A stretch of 64,000 nucleotides of DNA, from contig NZ_JAVFWO010000002.1 of the NCBI RefSeq assembly GCF_031085295.1, positions 372,001 through 436,000 of the forward strand. Reading direction: 5' to 3'. The position numbers and the translations under genes were made by a program. The notes beneath the pieces were generated by a model. It did no database searches. It saw only the letters and a list, made by a program, of their open reading frames with translations, and was not told the origin of the DNA. Each line of letters starts with the position of its first letter. The stretch's first letter is position 1. Origin of the DNA: Microbacterium psychrotolerans. Its GTDB lineage: Bacteria > Actinomycetota > Actinomycetes > Actinomycetales > Microbacteriaceae. This document shows positions 24,466 through 33,283 of the stretch, piece by piece.

Positions 24466-25665
24466 GTGACCTCTCCCGAGCAGCACGTCGTACCGTTCGC
24501 ATCGCCCGCCGCCGCCTCCGGGGCTCCGTACGTGGAGCAGGCCGTCGCCTACGACGGCATCCTGCTCGCCGGGTTCGGGGGTCCCGAGGGCCAGGACGAC
24601 GTCATCCCGTTCCTCCGCAACGTCACGCGCGGTCGGGGCATCCCCGACGAGCGCCTCGAGGAGGTCGCCCACCACTACCGCCATTTCGGCGGGGTGAGCC
24701 CGATCAATGCGCAGAACCGTGCGCTGAAGGCTGCGCTCGAGGCGGAGCTCGCCACCCGCGGCATCGATCTTCCGGTGTACTGGGGCAACCGCAACTGGGC
24801 GCCGTATCTCGATGAGGCGGTGACGGATGCCGCGGCCGCGGGCGACACGAGGCTCCTGGGCCTCGCCACCAGCGCCTACTCGTCGTTCTCGAGCTGCCGG
24901 CAGTACCGCGAGGATTTCGCACGCGTGCTCACCGAGACGGGACTGGAGGGCACCGTCACGATCGACAAGGTGCGCCAGTTCTTCGATCACCCCGGCTTCG
25001 TACAGCCCTTCGTCGACGGCGTGCGCGACGCCGTGAGCGGATTCCTCGCCGACGGCATCGCCCCCGAGGCGATACGCGTGCTGTTCTCGACCCACAGCAT
25101 TCCGACCGCGGATGCCGAGCGGTCCGGCCCGCGCGAAGGGGACGAGCAGCACCGTGATCTCGGCGAGGGGGGCGCTTACGCGGCCCAGCACCTCGCCGTC
25201 GCCGAGGTGGTCATGGCGGCGGTCGCGGCGGAGGTGCCGGGCGCCGACCGGGTCGCGTGGGATCTCGTCTACCAGTCGCGCTCGGGCCCGCCGAGCCAGC
25301 CATGGCTCGAGCCCGACGTCAACGACGTGATCGCCGAGCTTCCCTCGGCCGGCGTGCAGGCGGTGGCGATCGTCCCCCTCGGCTTCATGAGCGACCACAT
25401 GGAGGTTCTGTGGGACCTCGACACCGAGGCGATGGATGCCGCGGCGGAGGCGGGAATCCGTGCTGTGCGCACGCCGACGCCCGGTGTCGACCCGGTGTTC
25501 GTGTCGGGGCTCATCGACCTCGTCCAGGAGCGGTTGAACGGAACCCCGGCAGCGCAGCGCCCGCACGCGACGGACCTCGGGCCGTGGTTCGACGTGTGCC
25601 GCCCGGCCTGCTGCGAGAACGTGCGCGCGGGCTTCAAGCCCGCTGCCGCCGGCGTCGCGCCCTGA
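24466..25665 (+). CDS. hemH: Ferrochelatase (coproporphyrin type, CpfC)
   Basis: 399 residues from GTG 24466; an upstream in-frame ATG at 24301 would add 55 residues of low-quality sequence and is rejected. ILLAGFGGPEGQDDVIPFLRNVTRG near 26-50 is the ferrochelatase N-terminal signature; LFSTHSIP carries the conserved metal-site His and VPLGFMSDHMEVLWDLDTEA the second His/Glu site. Actinobacterial enzymes insert iron into coproporphyrin III. The C-terminal DVCRPACCENVRAG holds three Cys that may bind the [2Fe-2S] cluster seen in some relatives. No other haem genes are adjacent. Confidence 0.94.
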   Translation: MTSPEQHVVPFASPAAASGAPYVEQAVAYDGILLAGFGGPEGQDDVIPFLRNVTRGRGIPDERLEEVAHHYRHFGGVSPINAQNRALKAALEAELATRGIDLPVYWGNRNWAPYLDEAVTDAAAAGDTRLLGLATSAYSSFSSCRQYREDFARVLTETGLEGTVTIDKVRQFFDHPGFVQPFVDGVRDAVSGFLADGIAPEAIRVLFSTHSIPTADAERSGPREGDEQHRDLGEGGAYAAQHLAVAEVVMAAVAAEVPGADRVAWDLVYQSRSGPPSQPWLEPDVNDVIAELPSAGVQAVAIVPLGFMSDHMEVLWDLDTEAMDAAAEAGIRAVRTPTPGVDPVFVSGLIDLVQERLNGTPAAQRPHATDLGPWFDVCRPACCENVRAGFKPAAAGVAP

Positions 25666-25690
25666 GCCACCGGATCCGCACCACGGCAGC

Positions 25691-25710
25691 GCCGGCACCG
25701 ACGTGCCGGC
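25691..25710 (+). terminator. Hairpin after hemH
   Basis: GCCGGCAC at 25691-25698 and GTGCCGGC at 25703-25710 with a CGAC loop, 26 bases after the hemH stop. The right arm runs into GGCATCC. Confidence 0.5.
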
Positions 25711-25737
25711 ATCCGTCACCGTCCCCTCCGGCTTCCC

Positions 25738-25743
25738 TAGGAT
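25738..25743 (+). promoter_or_regulatory. -10 box of leaderless rpiB transcript
   Basis: TAGGAT, seven bases, ATG 25751. Confidence 0.55.
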
Positions 25744-25750
25744 TGAGCCC

Positions 25751-26293
25751 ATGCGCATCCACATCGCGACCGACCACGCCGGCCTCGAGTTCTCGACGCA
25801 GCTGCAGCACCATCTCGCGGCGGCGGGTCACGAAGTCGTCGACCACGGCCCCCTCGAGTACGACCCGCTCGACGACTACCCGGCGTTCTGCATCCGTGCC
25901 GCCCAGGCCGTCGTGCGCGACCAGGCCGCCGGCATCGAGACGCTCGGCGTCGTCTTCGGCGGCTCCGGAAACGGCGAGCAGATCGCGGCGAACAAGGTCG
26001 TCGGCGTCCGTGCGGCTCTGGCGTGGAGCATCGCCACCGCCGAGCTCGCGCGTGAGCACAACGACGCGAACGTGATCGCGATCGGCGCCCGCCAGCACAC
26101 CTTCGAAGAGGCGACGACGTTCATCGACCGCTTCATCGCCACCCCGTTCTCGGGCGAGGAGCGCCACGCGCGGCGCATCGCGCAGCTGGCCGCCTACGAG
26201 CAGGACGGAACGCTGCAGCCCGACCCGCGCGCCGCTCAGCAGCCCGACGTCCTGGCCGCCGACGACAGCTCGTTCGACCCCGAAGCCGGCTGA
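25751..26293 (+). CDS. rpiB: Ribose-5-phosphate isomerase B
   Basis: 180 residues. RIHIATDHAGLEFSTQLQHHL near 2-22 is the RpiB/LacAB N-terminal signature with the substrate-binding Asp and His; GVVFGGSGNGEQIAANKVVGVRAAL near 76-98 is the anion hole, where actinobacterial enzymes have Ser instead of the catalytic Cys of E. coli and use a Glu as base. HNDANVIAIGARQ follows. It interconverts ribose 5-phosphate and ribulose 5-phosphate in the pentose phosphate pathway. The nei-like gene begins four bases after its stop, so both are co-transcribed. Confidence 0.95.
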   Translation: MRIHIATDHAGLEFSTQLQHHLAAAGHEVVDHGPLEYDPLDDYPAFCIRAAQAVVRDQAAGIETLGVVFGGSGNGEQIAANKVVGVRAALAWSIATAELAREHNDANVIAIGARQHTFEEATTFIDRFIATPFSGEERHARRIAQLAAYEQDGTLQPDPRAAQQPDVLAADDSSFDPEAG

Positions 26294-26297
26294 CCCG

Positions 26298-27296
26298 ATG
26301 CCCGAGGGCCATTCCGTCCATCGCATCGCCCGCCAGTTCGACCGCAACTTCGTCGGCCGCGCCGTCGCGGCCACGAGTCCGCAAGGTCGTTTCGTCGAAG
26401 GCGCCGCAATCCTCAGCGGGCGCACCGCGACGCGGGTGCGGGCCGTCGGCAAGCAGATGTTCCTCGAGTTCGACGACGACCTGTGGCTGCGCGTGCATCT
26501 GGGCATGTACGGTGCATGGGACTTCGCCGGCGACATCGTGGTCGACCCCACGATCGCCTCGGCGAACGGCCGCATGGGGCAGACCAATCAGCGGGGGACC
26601 GACCTCGGCGAGGTGGTCCTCGACGGCGCCGGTGAGAACTCGCTGACCTCGATCGGAGCGCCGCGACGGACCCGCGTGCACGTGCGGATGTCGGAGCAGA
26701 CCACGGGTCTCGCCGACGAGGGCGACGAGTGGCCCCCGCCCGTGGTGGGGCAGGTGCGGCTGCGGCTCCTCACGGATGTCACGTGCGCCGATCTGCGGGG
26801 TCCGACGGCATGCGAGCTCCAGAGCCCGGACGAGGTCGCAGCCACCATCGCGAAGCTCGGCCCCGACCCGCTCGTCGACGACGTCACGGAGGGGGAGGAG
26901 CGGTTCACCTCGGTGGTGCGCCGCAAACCGACATCCATCGGCCTGCTGCTCATGGACCAGACCGTCGTCAGCGGCATCGGCAACGTGTACCGGGCAGAGC
27001 TGCTGTTCCGTGCGCGCCAGAACCCCCACACACCGGGCCGCGAGGTGCCAGAGGAGGTCGTGCGCGGGATCTGGCGCGACTGGGTGCGGCTGCTCGCGAT
27101 CGGCGTCGAGACCGGTCAGATGATGACGATGGACGACCTCGACCCGGACGCGTACCGCAAGGCGATGGCGAGCCGTGACGATCGGCACTGGGTGTACCAC
27201 CGCGCGGGGCTGCCCTGCCGGGTGTGCGGCACCGCGATCGTCGTCGAAGAGGTCGCCACCCGCAAGCTCTACTGGTGCCCCTCCTGTCAGGCGTGA
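26298..27296 (+). CDS. nei: Fpg/Nei family DNA glycosylase
   Basis: 332 residues, longer than typical Fpg. The mature N-terminus PEGHSVHRIARQFDR supplies the catalytic Pro2 and Glu3; the Ser/His after Gly is the Nei (endonuclease VIII) pattern rather than PELPEVE of Fpg. A helix-two-turn-helix (LLLMDQTVVSGIGNVYRAELLF) and a C-terminal zinc finger CRVCGTAI...WCPSC are present. It excises oxidised pyrimidines and cleaves the strand. An insertion near residues 85-135 relative to short family members accounts for the length. Likely the Nei2-type actinobacterial enzyme. Confidence 0.93.
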   Translation: MPEGHSVHRIARQFDRNFVGRAVAATSPQGRFVEGAAILSGRTATRVRAVGKQMFLEFDDDLWLRVHLGMYGAWDFAGDIVVDPTIASANGRMGQTNQRGTDLGEVVLDGAGENSLTSIGAPRRTRVHVRMSEQTTGLADEGDEWPPPVVGQVRLRLLTDVTCADLRGPTACELQSPDEVAATIAKLGPDPLVDDVTEGEERFTSVVRRKPTSIGLLLMDQTVVSGIGNVYRAELLFRARQNPHTPGREVPEEVVRGIWRDWVRLLAIGVETGQMMTMDDLDPDAYRKAMASRDDRHWVYHRAGLPCRVCGTAIVVEEVATRKLYWCPSCQA

Positions 27297-27325
27297 CACC
27301 GCAGCTGACGGCTGCGCCGCCCGAA

Positions 27326-27331
27326 TAGGCT
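27326..27331 (+). promoter_or_regulatory. -10 box of leaderless paiB-like transcript
   Basis: TAGGCT, six bases, ATG 27338. Confidence 0.6.
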
Positions 27332-27337
27332 GAGTCC

Positions 27338-27979
27338 ATGCGCCAGAACCCGAGCTTCGCGATGTCGGATGTCGGCGAGATCCGCCGGCTCATCGAGCAG
27401 AATCCGTGGGTCACGATGGTCAGCTCCACGGACGCCGGACTCGTCGCCTCGCACTATGCGGTGCTGCTCGACGCCGACCGGGACGACCTCACCATCGTGG
27501 GTCACGTCGGCAAGCCCGACGACCTCATCCACGGGCTGGGCGAGCGCGAGCTTCTCGTCGTCGTGCAGGGTCCCCACGGGTACATCTCACCCGGCTGGTA
27601 CGGCGACGTGCAGAGCGTGCCGACCTGGAACTTCGTCTCGGCGCACCTCACCGGCATTCCGGAGCTGCTGACGCCCGAGGAGAACCTCGCCGTGCTCGAA
27701 CGCCTCGTCGCGCGCTTCGAGAGCGGCATGCCGCAGCCCCGGATGATGTGGGCGCCGCCCAACGACCCCGAGTTCGTGCGCCGCCTCGAGAAGGGGACGG
27801 CGGGGTTCCGCCTCACGCCGACCCGGGTCGTCGGCAAGCGCAAGCTCAGTCAGAACAAGCCGGACGAGGTCGTCGAGACGGTGATCGTCGAGCTCGAGGC
27901 CGGTGCGGGCCCGTACGCCGATCCACGGCTGCCGGCCGAGATGCGCCGCGACCTCGAGACGCGGAAGGCCGCCCGGTGA
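27338..27979 (+). CDS. PaiB/FMN-binding split-barrel protein
   Basis: 213 residues. NPSFAMSDVGEIRRLIEQNPWVTMVSS followed by ASHYAVLLD is the PaiB N-terminus, and HVGKPDDLIHGLGERELLVVVQGPHGYISPGWY is the FMN-binding split barrel of the HugZ/PNPOx fold. PSYVPTWNF-like motif appears as VQSVPTWNFVSAHLTG, and KLSQNKPDEV is the conserved C-terminal phosphate-binding segment. In Bacillus PaiB was linked to repression of sporulation and protease genes; an enzymatic role is also possible. The GTG of the next gene overlaps its stop. Confidence 0.9.
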   Translation: MRQNPSFAMSDVGEIRRLIEQNPWVTMVSSTDAGLVASHYAVLLDADRDDLTIVGHVGKPDDLIHGLGERELLVVVQGPHGYISPGWYGDVQSVPTWNFVSAHLTGIPELLTPEENLAVLERLVARFESGMPQPRMMWAPPNDPEFVRRLEKGTAGFRLTPTRVVGKRKLSQNKPDEVVETVIVELEAGAGPYADPRLPAEMRRDLETRKAAR

Positions 27980-29481
27980 CGCTCGCCCGCGGTGACGCCC
28001 CCGACGTGATCGCGAACGCGCGGCTGACCGGATCCCAGCGCACCGACCCCTTCGGATCGGACCCGGTCGACGTGCACCTTGCCGAAGGACTCGTCGTCGA
28101 CATCGCGCCCGCCGGGGCGCTGCCGAGGAACGGTCGCGTGCTCGACGCCGGCGGCGGCTGCGTCATCCCGGGCCTCTGGGACCACCATGTGCACACCGTC
28201 CAGTGGGCACTCACCGCTCAGCGCGTCGCTCTGGGCGGGGCCGAGTCCGCCGCACACGCGGCCGCGCTCATGGCCGCCGCCGAGACGATGTCCGACGGAC
28301 GCCGAGTGGGCAGCGGGTATCGCGACGCGTTCTGGCCCGACGCACCGGACCTCGCCGTCCTCGATGCAGCGACCGGCGATGTGCCGACCTACCTCATCAA
28401 CGCCGACGTGCACAGCGTGTGGCTGAACACCGCCGCGCTGCGCCGCGAGGGATTCGCACCCGACGGCGTCGGCGTGCTCCGCGAGGAGCCCGCGTTCGAG
28501 ATCTCGCGGCGGCTCAACGCCGTCGACGCATCGGTGTCGGATCCGCTCGTCGGCCGCATGGCGCAGGATGCCGCAGCCCGGGGCGTGGTGGGCCTCGTCG
28601 ATCTCGACATGGCGTGGAACGAGGACGCGTGGGTGCGGCGCCTCGCCGACGGCTTCGACGCGCTCCGGGTCGTGTTCGGGATCTACCCCGAGTTCCTCGA
28701 CCGGGCGGTCTCGGAGGGACTTCAGACCGGTGATGTCGCCCGCGGCGCGGCATCCGACCTGGTCCGAGTGGGTCCGCTCAAGGTCATCACCGACGGCTCG
28801 CTGGGCACCCGCACAGCGGCCACCTCCCACTCCTATCCAGGCGATCCGCACAACCACGGAGTGCTGACGGTCGACCTCGCCACGCTGGTCGATCTGATGA
28901 CACGCGCGACCGCGGCCGGCATCGCGTCCGCGATCCACGCGATCGGCGACGTGGCGAACTCCCACGCGCTCGACGCGTTCGCCGCCACCGGCGCGTGGGG
29001 GACCATCGAGCATGCGCAGCTCGTCGCGCACGCCGACATCCCGCGCTTCGCGCGTCTGGGCGTGGGAGCGAGCGTGCAGCCCGAGCACGCACTGGACGAC
29101 CGCGACCTCACCGATCGCGTCTGGGCGGGCCAGACGGCACAGCCCTACCCGCTGCGCGCCCTCGCCGACACCGGGGCGAACCTGCTGTTCGGCTCGGACG
29201 CGCCCGTGGCGCCGCTCGATCCGTGGGCGACGATGGCGGCGGCCGTGTTCCGCACGCGCGACGGCCGCGCCGCCTGGCAGCCCGAGCAGCGAGTGGACGC
29301 CGCCACTGCGCTCTCGGCATCCACCCGCGGCGGGTCGATCGAGCCCGCACGCATCGAGCCGGGGGACGTCGCGGACCTCGCGATCTGCGAGCGCGACCCG
29401 CTCGCCGCCGACGAGACGGGGCTCCGCGGCATGCGCGTCGGCGCGACGCTCCTGGGTGGGCGCCTGACGCACCTGGCGTAA
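27976..29481 (+). CDS. Amidohydrolase (YtcJ-like)
   Basis: 501 residues from GTG 27976, which overlaps the preceding stop (GTGA). VIPGLWDHHVHTVQWAL near 59-75 provides the HxH metal site in the variant HHVHT, then SVWLNTAAL, KVITDGSLGTRTAAT, IHAIGDVANSHALDAF, EHAQLVAHADIPRF and LLFGSDAPVAPLDPW give the remaining His and Asp metal ligands of the amidohydrolase superfamily, YtcJ subgroup. The substrate is unknown. The neighbouring PaiB-like protein suggests a shared catabolic or detoxifying role, which is inference. Confidence 0.9.
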   Translation: MTLARGDAPDVIANARLTGSQRTDPFGSDPVDVHLAEGLVVDIAPAGALPRNGRVLDAGGGCVIPGLWDHHVHTVQWALTAQRVALGGAESAAHAAALMAAAETMSDGRRVGSGYRDAFWPDAPDLAVLDAATGDVPTYLINADVHSVWLNTAALRREGFAPDGVGVLREEPAFEISRRLNAVDASVSDPLVGRMAQDAAARGVVGLVDLDMAWNEDAWVRRLADGFDALRVVFGIYPEFLDRAVSEGLQTGDVARGAASDLVRVGPLKVITDGSLGTRTAATSHSYPGDPHNHGVLTVDLATLVDLMTRATAAGIASAIHAIGDVANSHALDAFAATGAWGTIEHAQLVAHADIPRFARLGVGASVQPEHALDDRDLTDRVWAGQTAQPYPLRALADTGANLLFGSDAPVAPLDPWATMAAAVFRTRDGRAAWQPEQRVDAATALSASTRGGSIEPARIEPGDVADLAICERDPLAADETGLRGMRVGATLLGGRLTHLA

Positions 29482-29505
29482 AGCCCTCCCCGCGATCCGG
29501 GGGTC

Positions 29506-29521
29506 TACCCCCATACGGGTT
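29506..29521 (+). promoter_or_regulatory. CsoR-like copper operator candidate
   Basis: The imperfect palindrome TACCC-CCATAC-GGGTT resembles CsoR-type operators, which pair TACCC with GGGTA around a C/G-rich centre. It lies 51 bases before the multicopper oxidase start. The match is by eye; one arm base differs. Confidence 0.4.
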
Positions 29522-29571
29522 CGGGAGGGGGTCGGATGCCGCCGCGACGGCGTCGTCGCGAGGCTGGATGC

Positions 29572-31161
29572 ATGACCTTCCCGCCGCCCACGCAGCGAGC
29601 CCCGCGGCCGCCGTCCCCGCCCGCCATGGACCCGCCGAGCGCCACGCCACGCCGGCGACGTCGCCGGCTCGTCATCGTCCTCGTCGCGATCCCGCTGGCC
29701 GTCGTCGCCCTGCTCATCGCCGCGGGTGGGATCTGGTTCGCCACGAACGCCGTGCGAGCCACACCACCCGCCGTGGGGACGATCGACTTCCGCGCACCGC
29801 TCGCCGTCCCACCGCTGGCGCCGTCGCGCGTCGAGGACGGCGTTCGCGTCTTCGAGCTGACCGCGCAGGAGGGCAGCTCGTCCTTCGTGCCCGAGGGGCG
29901 GACTCCCACTCTCGGCTACGACGGCGCGTACCTCGGCCCGACGCTCGTCGCCGAGCGGGGCGAGCAGGTGCGCGTCGACGTGACCAACGGCCTCGCGGAT
30001 CCGACGACCGTGCACTGGCACGGCATGCACCTGCCTGCCGCCATGGACGGCGGGCCCTACTCGCCGATCACCGCGGGTGCCTTGTGGCAGCCCGAGTGGA
30101 CGATCGACCAGCCTGCGGCCACCCTCTGGTACCACCCCCATCTTCACGGGCGCACGCGTGAGCAGGTCGACGCCGGGCTCGCCGGCATGTTCCTCGTGCA
30201 GGACGACGAGGAGGCCGCACTCGCCCTGCCCCGCGAGTACGGCGTCGACGATCTGCCCGTGATCGTGCAGGACCGCTCCTTCAACTCCGACGGGTCGTTC
30301 GCCGGCGGTCTCGGCATGCAGTTCGACGGAGTGCTGGGCGACACGATCTTGGTCAACGGCACGGTCGCGCCCTACCTGGATGTCACCACCGAGCGGGTGC
30401 GCCTGCGCCTGCTGAACGGGTCGAGCGCGCGCATGTACGACTTCGCATTCGCCGACGGCCGCGAGTTCGACCTCATCGGCACCGATGGCGGTCTGCTCCA
30501 GGCGCCCGTCACCGCGACCGACATCCCGCTGTCCCCGGGCGAGCGGGCCGAGATCGTGGTGTCGATGAAGCCGGGGGAGCGCATCGTGCTCCGGTCTCTC
30601 GCGCCCGACCCGGCGCTCAACGCGGGCGCGGCCAGTTTCGATGTGATGGAGCTGCGCGCCGCGTCATCGCTGACAGCCTCACCGGAGGTTCCGTCACGGC
30701 TCGCGGACGTGCCGGCGGCGGATGCGACCGGCGCTGCGGCCGAGCGCGACTTCGTCATGTCGGGCCACAACATCAACGACCGGCAGATGGACCTGGGCCG
30801 CGCGGACGTCGTCGCCACCGTCGACACCAGCGAGGTGTGGACCGTGCGCAACGAGAATCCGCTGCCGCATTCGTTCCACGTGCACGACACGCAGTTCCGG
30901 ATCCTCAGCGTCGACGGCGCCGCTCCGCCGGCCCGGCTGGCCGGCTTCAAAGACACGATCGCGCTCGAGCGCGACCGCGAGTACCGCCTGCTGGTGAGGT
31001 TCGACGATTACGCCGATGCGACCACTCCGTACATGTATCACTGCCACCTCCTGTGGCACGAGGACCAGGGCATGATGGGACAGTTCCTGGTCGTCGAACC
31101 GGGCCAGCAGCCCGACCTGAAGCGTCCCGAGGGAGACACCGATGACCGCCACGATCACTGA
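29572..31161 (+). CDS. Multicopper oxidase (CueO/laccase-like), membrane anchored
   Basis: 529 residues from ATG 29572; another ATG 12 codons upstream is possible. A Pro/Arg-rich cytoplasmic end is followed by one transmembrane helix (about 33-60), which anchors the enzyme outside the membrane. All four copper motifs are intact: HWHGMH, WYHPHLHG, HSFHVHDTQF and YMYHCHLLWHEDQGMMG with the type 1 Cys and Met. Such enzymes oxidise Cu(I) or phenolic compounds and protect against copper. The sensor kinase gene starts inside its last codons (20-base overlap), linking it to a two-component system. Confidence 0.93.
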   Translation: MTFPPPTQRAPRPPSPPAMDPPSATPRRRRRRLVIVLVAIPLAVVALLIAAGGIWFATNAVRATPPAVGTIDFRAPLAVPPLAPSRVEDGVRVFELTAQEGSSSFVPEGRTPTLGYDGAYLGPTLVAERGEQVRVDVTNGLADPTTVHWHGMHLPAAMDGGPYSPITAGALWQPEWTIDQPAATLWYHPHLHGRTREQVDAGLAGMFLVQDDEEAALALPREYGVDDLPVIVQDRSFNSDGSFAGGLGMQFDGVLGDTILVNGTVAPYLDVTTERVRLRLLNGSSARMYDFAFADGREFDLIGTDGGLLQAPVTATDIPLSPGERAEIVVSMKPGERIVLRSLAPDPALNAGAASFDVMELRAASSLTASPEVPSRLADVPAADATGAAAERDFVMSGHNINDRQMDLGRADVVATVDTSEVWTVRNENPLPHSFHVHDTQFRILSVDGAAPPARLAGFKDTIALERDREYRLLVRFDDYADATTPYMYHCHLLWHEDQGMMGQFLVVEPGQQPDLKRPEGDTDDRHDH

Positions 31162-32545
31162 GCCGGCCCCGCTGCAGCCGGACGCGTCCGCACCCGCCAC
31201 CGGGTTCTGGGCGTCCTACGGGCGCGCCTGGATCCGTACGCCGGGCAGCGCGCTCTACCTCCTGGCGGTCTTCGTCCTCGCGATGATCTCGATCAGCGTG
31301 CTGGCCCCGCTGTTCTGGACGAGCGTCGGTCTGCTGGTCATCCTGATCGGCCTGCCGCTCGGTGTGCTCACCCTTCTCATCGCGAGAGGGTTCGGCGTCG
31401 CCGACCGGTTCCTGCTGCTGCTCACGGGTCTTCCCGAGATCGACGAGCCGGAGTGGAACCGCGACACCACCGACAGCACCGGCTTCTGGATGACGCTCAC
31501 GCGACCCATCCGCAACGCGCACTACTGGCTCTATCTCGTGCACGGCATGATCGTGAGCCCCATCATCAGCACCATCTCGTTCGCACTGACGACGGTATGG
31601 CTGAGCGTCGGCCTCGGGGGACTGACCTACTGGTTCTGGGGGTCGTTCATCCCTCGCGGCGGCAGCGACGGACGCGACGGCGAATGGGGCCGTTTCGTCG
31701 CCGACTACCTGCCGTGGCTGTTCGGCGGATGGTCCAGCTGGGCTGTCGAGGTCACGCTGTACCTCGTCGCCGGCATCGTCTTCACGGTCACCATGCCGTG
31801 GGTGCTCGGCGGGCTGGCCCGTGGCCACCACGCCGTCGCCAAAGGCATGCTGGGCCGTTGGAACTCCGATGAGCTCGCCGCCGAGGTGCGCGCGGAGTCC
31901 GCTGCCCGGAGCGCCGCGGTGCACGCCGAGGACGTCGCGCTTCGCCGCCTCGAGCGCGACATCCACGACGGACCGCAGCAGCGCCTGGTGCGCCTGCAGA
32001 TGGACCTGGCGGCGCTCGAGCGTCGGGCCGAAGCCGGAGACGCGGATGCTGCCGCCGAACTCGCCCGCGAGGCACGCGGCCACGCGAAGGCTGCGCTCGA
32101 CGAGCTGCGCGCGCTGTCCAGCGGCGTCGCGCCACCGCTCCTGCAGGATCGCGGCCTCGCCGCCGCGCTCGACGCGCTGGCGGCCGGCTCGCCGTTGTGG
32201 GCGCAGGTCGAGATCGACCCGGCCATCGACCGCGCGGTGAGCCAGGAAGTCGCCCGGACGGTGTACTTCGTGGTCGCCGAGCTGATGACCAACGCCGTGA
32301 AGCACTCGGGCGCCACCGCAGCGACGGTGCGCGCGTCGCTTCGCCGCAACGCCGCCGGTGCGCCCACACACCTCGACGTCTGGGTCGTCGACAACGGTCG
32401 CGGCGGCGCCGTCATCACGACGGGACACGGCCTCGAGGGGCTGCGCGAGCGCGTCGCGGGTCTGCGCGGCATCCTCGTCGTCACGAGCCCCGTCGGCGGG
32501 CCCACGTCCGTCGGAGCGCACATCCCGCTGGTGGTCGCACCATGA
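31142..32545 (+). CDS. Sensor histidine kinase with membrane sensor domain
   Basis: 467 residues. GFWASYGRAWIRTPGSALYLLAVFVLAMIS starts a four-helix membrane module (about 30-215) of the actinobacterial putative-sensor type, followed by the HisKA_3 helix with the phospho-His in LERDIHDGPQQRLVRLQMDLAALER and an ATPase domain with ELMTNAVKHSGA and GHGLEGLRERVAGLRG. It overlaps the multicopper oxidase gene by 20 bases and the response regulator by ATGA, so all three are one operon. What it senses cannot be read; copper or redox stress is a guess from context. Confidence 0.93.
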   Translation: MTATITEPAPLQPDASAPATGFWASYGRAWIRTPGSALYLLAVFVLAMISISVLAPLFWTSVGLLVILIGLPLGVLTLLIARGFGVADRFLLLLTGLPEIDEPEWNRDTTDSTGFWMTLTRPIRNAHYWLYLVHGMIVSPIISTISFALTTVWLSVGLGGLTYWFWGSFIPRGGSDGRDGEWGRFVADYLPWLFGGWSSWAVEVTLYLVAGIVFTVTMPWVLGGLARGHHAVAKGMLGRWNSDELAAEVRAESAARSAAVHAEDVALRRLERDIHDGPQQRLVRLQMDLAALERRAEAGDADAAAELAREARGHAKAALDELRALSSGVAPPLLQDRGLAAALDALAAGSPLWAQVEIDPAIDRAVSQEVARTVYFVVAELMTNAVKHSGATAATVRASLRRNAAGAPTHLDVWVVDNGRGGAVITTGHGLEGLRERVAGLRGILVVTSPVGGPTSVGAHIPLVVAP

Positions 32546-33234
32546 CCGCTGCCTATTCTGAGGAGATGGCCGCCTCGCAGGACTCGCCCGCGCTCCGCGT
32601 CGTTCTCTTCGAAGACTCGGTCCTGCTCCGCGAGGGGCTCGTCCGGCTGTTCGACGAGGCCGGCTACACGACGGCCGGTGCCTGGGGCGATGCACACGAC
32701 GTCGTGACGCGGGTCAGCGACGCGCACGCCGACGTCGCGATCCTCGATGTGCGCCTGCCGCCGGGCTTCCGTGACGAGGGGATCCGTGCCGCACTCGCGG
32801 TGCGCGCCGCCCTTCCCCACGTCGGCATCCTCGTCCTGAGCCAGTACGTCGAGGGCGTCTACGCGCGGGAGCTGCTCGCAGGCGGCGAGGGCGGGGTCGG
32901 CTATCTCCTGAAGGATCGCGTCACATCCCTCGACGAGTTCACGGATGCCGTCCGTCGCGTCCGCGAACGCGGCACGGTGCTCGACCCCCTCGTCGTGCAG
33001 GGGCTGCTCTCGGCCCGACCCGACCCGCTGGCGGCGCTCACCCCGCGCGAACGCGACGTGCTCACGCTCATGGCGGAGGGACGCAGCAACGCCAGCATCG
33101 CGGAGCGGCTCTTCATCGGCGTCGGCGCGGTCGAGAAGAACATCAGCGCGATCTTCGCGAAGCTCGGCCTGGAGGAGTCGGGCACCGAGCATCGCCGGGT
33201 GCTCGCGGTCCTCGCCTACCTGCAGCATCCGTGA
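32542..33234 (+). CDS. LuxR-type response regulator
   Basis: 230 residues from ATG 32542, which overlaps the kinase stop (ATGA). Receiver: VVLFEDSVLLREGLVRLF with the acidic pocket, VAILDVRLPPGFRDEG with the phosphoacceptor Asp near 62, and YLLKDRV with the Lys. LuxR helix-turn-helix: LTPRERDVLTLMAEGRSNASIAERLFIGVGAVEKNISAIFAKLGL. An in-frame ATG at 32566 is exactly six bases after TATTCT and may be a second, leaderless start giving a protein eight residues shorter. Partner of the upstream kinase. Confidence 0.94.
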   Translation: MTAAYSEEMAASQDSPALRVVLFEDSVLLREGLVRLFDEAGYTTAGAWGDAHDVVTRVSDAHADVAILDVRLPPGFRDEGIRAALAVRAALPHVGILVLSQYVEGVYARELLAGGEGGVGYLLKDRVTSLDEFTDAVRRVRERGTVLDPLVVQGLLSARPDPLAALTPRERDVLTLMAEGRSNASIAERLFIGVGAVEKNISAIFAKLGLEESGTEHRRVLAVLAYLQHP

Positions 33235-33240
33235 GACGAC

Positions 33241-33269
33241 GAAGACCCCCGGGATCCCCGGGGGTCTTC
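33241..33269. terminator. Bidirectional terminator between response regulator and dps
   Basis: Perfect 13-bp arms at 33241-33253 and 33257-33269 with a three-base loop, six bases after the response regulator stop and 14 before the dps stop on the other strand. It starts with GAAG and ends with CTTC, serving both convergent genes. Confidence 0.88.
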
Positions 33270-33283
33270 ATCGTGAGATCAGC

